From Mytilus californianus (lineage: Eukaryota > Mollusca > Bivalvia > Mytilida > Mytilidae), in contig NW_026262723.1 of assembly GCF_021869535.1 (NCBI RefSeq), positions 86,678,324 through 86,742,323 of the forward strand: a DNA stretch of 64,000 nucleotides, read 5' to 3'. A program made the position numbers and the translations under genes. Below the pieces are notes generated by a model. It saw only the letters and a list, made by a program, of their open reading frames with translations. It had not been told where the DNA came from and made no database searches. Numbering within the stretch: position 1 is the stretch's first letter; each line of letters begins with the position of its first letter. Positions 60,990 through 64,000 of this stretch are shown one piece after another.

Positions 60990-61765
60990 TGAACTGTTGA
61001 CACATAGATATGTCTTGCCTTTTTAAAAAATTTTGATAGTATAATGCAAATATTAAATCCAAATGGTAATATCTAACATATAAACTATGCAAAACATTCA
61101 AAGTCAATATACCATGATTTAAGGTGCAGGACCAAATAATTTCTATAGAAATGAGAAATGGCAATGCTTATAAAACTGCATACCAAAACCATTAACTTAT
61201 CATAAGTGGTTCCCTAAACACTAACCTAAACACAAACTTAAACTTGTAAACAATGTAAAAGTTTCAAAGTCAATGAACCTTGGGTGAGGACAAATAATCT
61301 CCTTTGAAAAGAAGACTTGCAAATGCTAATACTATCATTGGCTTAACATCAGTGGTTCCTGATCTAATAACAAACTTAACATGTAAAGTATGCCAAAAGA
61401 CCATGACTTAGGGAGCGGAGCCAAATGATCTCCATGAAAATGAGATGTGCCAACACTTATGCATCCCAAATATCACTGACCTTCCACTAGTGGTTCCCCT
61501 TAAACTGACCTCTCACAAACTAATACATGTTAAGTAAGCAAAAGTTTCAAAGTCAATAGACCATGACTGAGGGGGTGGTTCCAAATAATCTCCATGGAAA
61601 TGAGATGTGACAATGCTAATACAACTGCATACCAAATATCATTGACCTACCACTGGTGGTTCCTTTTATACTGACTTAATCACAAACTAATACATTCTTG
61701 CCGCCGCCACCTAAACATCATATCTAAGTCTCGCTTTTTTACTCAGGCAAGGCGAGACAAAAATC
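60990..61765 (+). mobile_element. Tandem-core repeat element H2, complete copy
   Basis: Left edge GACACATAGATATGTCTTGC. A core of about four units of 150-170 bp is marked by TTTCAAAGTCAAT, AATCTCCATG and ACTAGTGGTTCC/CACTGGTGGTTCC. The right edge carries TCTAAGTCTCGC and GGCGAGACAAAAA, a hairpin (GTCTCGC...GCGAGAC). The left edge TGTCTTGC is complementary to the right GCGAGACA with one wobble. A second copy starts at 63528. Confidence 0.65.
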
Positions 61766-62809
61766 AGATGGTTATTCTAAGGAATATACTTAGTACTTTG
61801 ACAAAGATAAATACCAATTTATGCCCTATAAAATGGAATCCCGTTTTTTTAACTCCTGGATTTATTATAAAATATTTAGGGTGACACAATAAATAACTGT
61901 ATTTATCTTATGCATAACACTACCAATGCTAATTTTTCCAGAAAAAAGATTTCTTTAATTCTTGAGTAATTCAAACCAGACTAACAAGTCGAATAAATTT
62001 TTTATAACAACACGTTGATTAAATTGTTGTGTGTGATATTTTTGGCAAATCTATTCCAAATATTATACCTGCAAAATTTTCATACAATCATGAATAAACA
62101 GATTTTATCAAATTACCCCATTAACTCTGATAGTAATCCACTCTGGATTAGATTTTGAAATTTTTACTTACTGCAGTTGGTTAACATCATAATTAATGGG
62201 GTATTGAGGTAGAATCTAATTATAACATGCTGCTGCAGAATATTGTACTGAAAGATTTTTGGGATTTTGGGATGATTATGATATGTGGTCTGCTTTAAAT
62301 AATTAGAATTTCATTTTGCTGAAAAGATGCTGCTATATTTCTCTGATTAGATCAGATTACATTAAGCAAACTACTCTCTAAAGATATATGTGATGGCAGG
62401 CTTGGTTACATGGCAACAAAACAAAAGCTTTCACCGAAAAAAACAAAGGCTGATAACAACTTACACAACAAATGCTATAAATTTTCCATCACAACATAAA
62501 ACCTTTTCAAAGAAAAATAAAAACAACATTGAAGATGTATGATCTTATGGATAACATAAAAATTGGTTTTGTACTGAAAAATGTATGGAAAGGAATCGGA
62601 AATGTTTAGACAACGGATTTATTTCAGCATGTTGTTTGCTGCCCTGCAAGCAGGGATAACAACATTGTATTGGTGTTTTCAGTCTAAGAAAAAACTAGTA
62701 AAATTTGTAAGGTGTATATTATAAATGATATGAAAAGACTGTGCATTGAAAAAAGTGCTCTGAAAATGAGAAACATCAAATGAATTTTGACAAGGGGGGT
62801 CACTCTTAC
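61766..62809. other. No gene seen
   Basis: AT-rich, nothing recognised; could be intron. Confidence 0.45.
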
Positions 62810-62880
62810 CTTGTCATTAAACTAGAATCAGATCCTTTCAAAAGTTGTCTATTTGATAGATAAGAATGTGTAGTATTTGC
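62810..62880 (-). CDS. Tentative upstream exon of the - strand gene
   Basis: On the - strand a strong donor (AAG|GTAAGA) ends a 71-nt frame encoding THSYLSNRQLLKGSDSSLMT. The acceptor would be the weak TTTTAAAAAG before 62880. It ends in phase 2, while the next known exon (56810) needs phase 1, so at least one intervening exon would be required. The composition is plausible but the evidence is thin. Confidence 0.28.
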
Positions 62881-63527
62881 CTTTTTAAAATGCTAATAAG
62901 TAATTGAATTACAAGAGTAAAAGCTTAAAAGGGAGATGTAAACATCAATGAGACGGCAACGCAACAAATAGTTTGTTTTAAAATAAGAAAACAAAATTCA
63001 TCTTTGAAATGTATTGTATAAAAAAAACATCCTTTTCTTTATTAACCAGTAACATTAAATTCTGAAATCTGAATCATCTTAAAAATAATTTTACAATAAC
63101 CATGATAATGTTTTGAACACAAAGGCATGCCTAAGATCAGAATTTAAAAACCATGTAAAATCATTGGAGTTGATTAGTTTTTGCATTTCTTCATTCATCC
63201 CCTTTACATTTATCAATTAAAATTAACACACACTCAGACAATTAGTTTATACAGAATAACAAACAAACCTACCACAAAATTGTTCAAACAATTTACCAAA
63301 GAAAAGACAAAAAAAAAGACAAAATGTCATTTATCATTTATACAATGTCTTTTAAAAATTAGAAAATTTGATTAACTTCTAAATAACAACAGACTTCTTA
63401 ATATTGACTACTACTTAACATCATGCACATTCAGTAAAGAAATATCAAATGACAAATATTCTTACCGGAAATGGAATGTTCTAAGCATTTGTAGAAAGTT
63501 TAACATTTAATATTAAAATAAACTGTT
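62881..63527. other. No gene seen; one isolated donor-like site
   Basis: A good donor sequence on the - strand (CCG|GTAAGA) sits at 63465-63466, but no exon of reasonable length could be attached to it. A 64-codon + frame at 63181-63375 is Lys/Thr-rich noise. Confidence 0.4.
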
Positions 63528-64000
63528 ATCACAGAGATATGTCTCGCTTATTTGTAATTTTGATTATGCAAATGTTGAAATTCAAATGGCAATACTTAAC
63601 AAGTTAGGCTAATATTCAAAGTCAATGAACCATGACTGAGGTACACCGTACATGGCTAAACCATCTCCATGTAAATGAGATGCGCCAATGCTAATACAAC
63701 TGCATACCAAATATCATTGACTTATTATAAGTTGTTCCCTTTAAACAAACCTAAACACAAACATTAACTTGTAAACTATGTAAAAGTTTCAAAGTCAATG
63801 AACCATGAAGAGAGGGTGGAGCTATATAATCTCCATGGAAACGATACTTACAAATGCCAATAAATTTGCATACCAAATATCATTGACTTAACATTAGCAG
63901 TTCATCTTAAACTGATCTTGTCACAAACTAATACATGTAAACTAAGCAAAAGTTTCAAAGTCAATAGGCCATGACTGAGGGGATGGGGCCAAATATTCTC
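63528..64000 (+). mobile_element. Tandem-core repeat element H2, copy 2 (cut by window end)
   Basis: Begins TATCACAGAGATATGTCTCGC, the same edge as at 60990. Units follow with AAAGTCAATGAACCATGA, AATCTCCATGGAAA and TGCATACCAAATATCATTGA. The right end lies beyond the window. Confidence 0.65.

Noticed and set aside
63467..63481. 15-nt microexon between CTTAG and CCG|GTAAGA on the - strand
   Set aside because: A good donor but too short to judge, and it cannot be phased with the other exons.

Overview
The window looks like nuclear DNA of a bivalve mollusc, most likely a mussel (Mytilus or a close relative). It is AT-rich, its genes are split into small exons by GT-AG introns, and the non-coding space is filled with interspersed repeats that I recognise from mussel genomes; the genus is inference from memory of those repeats. 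No bacterial, organellar, tRNA, rRNA or CRISPR features were seen.

Two host genes can be supported. The first, on the + strand (6673-35879, 5' end outside the window or not found), has 11 exons whose splice phases all agree: 2 nt completing a codon plus 935 codons including the stop. It encodes a type I membrane protein: thrombospondin type 1 repeat, von Willebrand A domain, an unnamed Cys-containing beta-rich segment, two divergent cadherin-like repeats, one transmembrane helix and a cytoplasmic tail of about 290 residues. The second, on the - strand, shows its last two exons (56642-56810 and 54475-54682), ending in a basic Ser-rich tail of unknown function; a further upstream exon at 62810-62880 is tentative.

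Intron 5 of the receptor gene carries an 11.3-kb Ty3/Gypsy-type LTR retrotransposon (15091-26357, antisense to the gene). Its 1.73-kb LTRs differ by about three substitutions and one 7-bp indel, it is flanked by a 4-bp GTAT duplication, and it has a primer-binding site, polypurine tract, gag, pol and a third, env-position ORF of 713 codons. This ORF3 has no envelope features: it has two N-terminal C2H2-like fingers and a long tandem-repeat charged coiled coil. A splice-acceptor-like CAG lies one base before its ATG. Gag and Pol are linked by a textbook -1 slippery heptamer followed by a stem-loop. One in-frame TAA separates protease from reverse transcriptase.

Other mobile DNA: a broken DIRS-type (tyrosine-recombinase) retroelement nested in an older repeat (42080-46501); two broken Penelope-like reverse transcriptases (3640-4860 and 30545-31190) plus four separate copies of what the second one shows to be the Penelope 3' end; a 2.9-kb foldback element (36293-39184) built from arrays of the palindrome AAGATATCTT, with a 6-bp target duplication and a 64-codon internal ORF; a palindromic TA-flanked MITE (31268-31479); and several repeat families with tandem cores and 3' hairpins followed by A-runs, resembling Helentron-derived non-autonomous elements. 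From 46.5 to 64 kb the window is mostly such repeats plus the 3' end of the - strand gene.
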